The notes under the pieces are model-generated. The model saw only the letters and a program-made list of their open reading frames with translations. It did not search any database and was not told the origin of the DNA. Shown one piece after another: positions 63,024-64,000 of a stretch of DNA of 64,000 nt (its first letter is position 1; every line of letters starts with the position of its first letter). Made by a program: the position numbers and the translations under genes. Source of the DNA: Cheilinus undulatus (taxonomy: Eukaryota > Chordata > Actinopteri > Labriformes > Labridae); the NCBI RefSeq assembly GCF_018320785.1, contig NC_054867.1, positions 33,855,855 through 33,919,854 on the forward strand, read 5' to 3'.

Positions 63024-63847
63024 TTTATAGGGGACATATTTTCCCCTTTAAAGACAAGTGTATATTGTTCTCAGAGGTCCCCAAAACATGCCATGCCTCA
63101 GAAACCGCTGTATCTGCGCAGCGCGAGCCTATATAATCCTCTGAGCTGTAGTAGATGTCCAGATACGAAGAGCAAATTTGCTGGCATCTTAAAAGTGATT
63201 TTAAATCATCCATGGCTACAGGATGGACTTTTTGCTGGGTCAAAACAAAAATAATCTTCGCTCAGGTCACGACCCCAGTGGTTGCCATTGTAGCTTCTTC
63301 TTCGTTCTCCTCCTTTGCGTGGTTGTAAACCAGCTACGTGCATACTGCCACCTGCTGTTTCAGACCAAGTAAATACACAAGTGCGCCCTGGCACGGTTCG
63401 ATGTTGCTAGTCTGAAAACAAGCCAGGGGTTAAGGGGGAGGGGGATGGGGAGGAATCGCACCGCGGCGCAATTTCGAACTGAATTTGGCATATGCACTGA
63501 CTGGGATTTGAACCATCAGTCTTCCAGATCAAAGTCAGCAGGGTAACCCACTGAGCTGACAGCATCTCAGGTGACAGCTGAGAGGAAGATCAGGAGAGGA
63601 GGATGAACTTTTTTCCAAGCAGGGAGGGCCAACTGAACCTGGGGGCAGGGCTCACTCCCCACATGGGGTCATGATAGGGGAAAATCTGAGAACAGCTTGT
63701 TTCAGCACACATTTTCTGAAAGGTGGAGAAAGAGAGGGGGAAGGAGAATGGATTTTTCTGGTACTTGAGGGATCGTGGACAGGCCAGGGGCACATATTTT
63801 TAAGAAAAACCTGAAAAAGGGATTTTTGCACAATATGTCCATTTTAA
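63024..63847 (-). mobile_element. Palindromic MITE family A, reversed copy with inserted DNA
   Basis: In reverse complement it matches 35752-36548. It starts with the end carrying GGGGACATATTTTCCCCTTT and GAGGTCCCCAAAACATGCC and finishes at TTTTTGCACAATATGTCC. It shares the block around CTCCCCACATGGGGTCATGA. The middle (about 63120-63570) is not shared and includes a tRNA-like stretch. Confidence 0.7.
63495..63563 (-). repeat. tRNA-derived sequence within MITE copy 3
   Basis: On the minus strand, GTCAGCTCAGTGGGTTACCC looks like a tRNA D-arm/A-box, and GGTTCAAATCC is a canonical B-box about 30 bases later. The acceptor ends do not pair convincingly, so it is read as a SINE head or tRNA pseudogene, not a working tRNA. 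Confidence 0.5.
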
Positions 63848-64000
63848 ATCTTAGTTGACTGTTAGGGTAACTGTCAGATGCTGACTGTCAGCATTCAGTG
63901 TTGCTCCAACAGCTTAAAGTGTGTGGAAATACAGCGGGCATTTGGGAATGTCAGTACAATCATAAAAGTGTTTCCCATAATGCTTTTCAGGGCTTATATT

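Larger units (their letters stand above)
60252..64000. other. DDI2 3' region, last exon unresolved, mostly repeats
   Basis: After the exon ending 60251 (phase 1) the gene needs at least one more short coding exon. One possible acceptor is TTCTTTCAG at 61951-61959, giving a 24-residue tail to a TAG, but nothing in it matches known DDI2 ends. Read-through would also stop within 25 codons. Other content is a GTTGTTGTTAG stretch near 60798, TTTTAGTTTTAG-style repeats (62320-62900), a 54-bp tandem pair and MITE copy 3. Confidence 0.45.

Noticed and set aside
63495-63563. Functional tRNA gene
   Set aside because: The acceptor stem does not pair convincingly and it lies inside a repeat. It is kept only as a tRNA-derived repeat.
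1-64000. CRISPR arrays, bacterial operons, phage or viral genomes
   Set aside because: None is present. The spliced vertebrate genes and fish transposons exclude a prokaryotic origin.

Overview
This window is nuclear DNA from a ray-finned fish, probably a percomorph-type teleost (inference). The grounds are intron-split vertebrate genes with GT-AG junctions, AT-rich intergenic DNA, and fish-typical repeats: several Tc1/mariner families, a hAT element with an 8-bp target duplication, a DIRS-like remnant, palindromic MITEs, tRNA-like SINE pieces and a GATA microsatellite. No bacterial operon, CRISPR array or viral genome is present.

Five protein-coding genes can be rebuilt exon by exon with consistent phases. 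On the minus strand: EDEM1 (1181-9150, truncated at its 3' end by the left edge), ARL8B (14381-21796, complete, 186 aa), a TNFRSF9/CD27-like receptor (24904-27943, about 274 aa) and a TNFRSF4/OX40-like receptor (39509-45181, about 282 aa). On the plus strand: DDI2 (52830-60251; the last short coding exon was not identified). ARL8B followed by EDEM1 in the same orientation matches the human 3p26 arrangement. The two TNF receptors and DDI2 correspond to genes on human 1p36, so a synteny junction lies at about 22-25 kb.

Layout. 1-0.9 kb is a decayed Tc1 copy. 1.2-9.15 kb is EDEM1, with a foldback Tc1 element and a MITE in its introns. 9.15-13.5 kb holds the EDEM1 upstream region, which has XBP1/ATF6-type motifs, and a 1.6-kb Tc1 element with long inverted repeats and a broken transposase. 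13.5-21.9 kb is ARL8B with its 3' UTR. 22-24.9 kb is intergenic with a near-perfect hairpin. 24.9-27.9 kb is the first TNF receptor. 28-39.5 kb is a gene-free, repeat-rich stretch. 39.5-45.2 kb is the second TNF receptor; its last intron of about 4.1 kb holds a hAT element, a DIRS gag/recombinase remnant and a LINE-like tail. 45.2-52.8 kb is intergenic with an internally deleted Tc1/mariner copy. 52.8-60.3 kb is DDI2, and 60.3-64 kb is mainly repeats.

The genes are not an operon. EDEM1 acts in ER-associated degradation, ARL8B in lysosome positioning, the TNF receptors in lymphocyte co-stimulation, and DDI2 as a ubiquitin-linked aspartic protease. I found no clearly new biological system. The most useful second looks are the candidate stress-response elements upstream of EDEM1, the paired TNF receptors, the gag-to-recombinase DIRS deletion derivative, the foldback Tc1 element and a hammerhead-like core at 49.55 kb.
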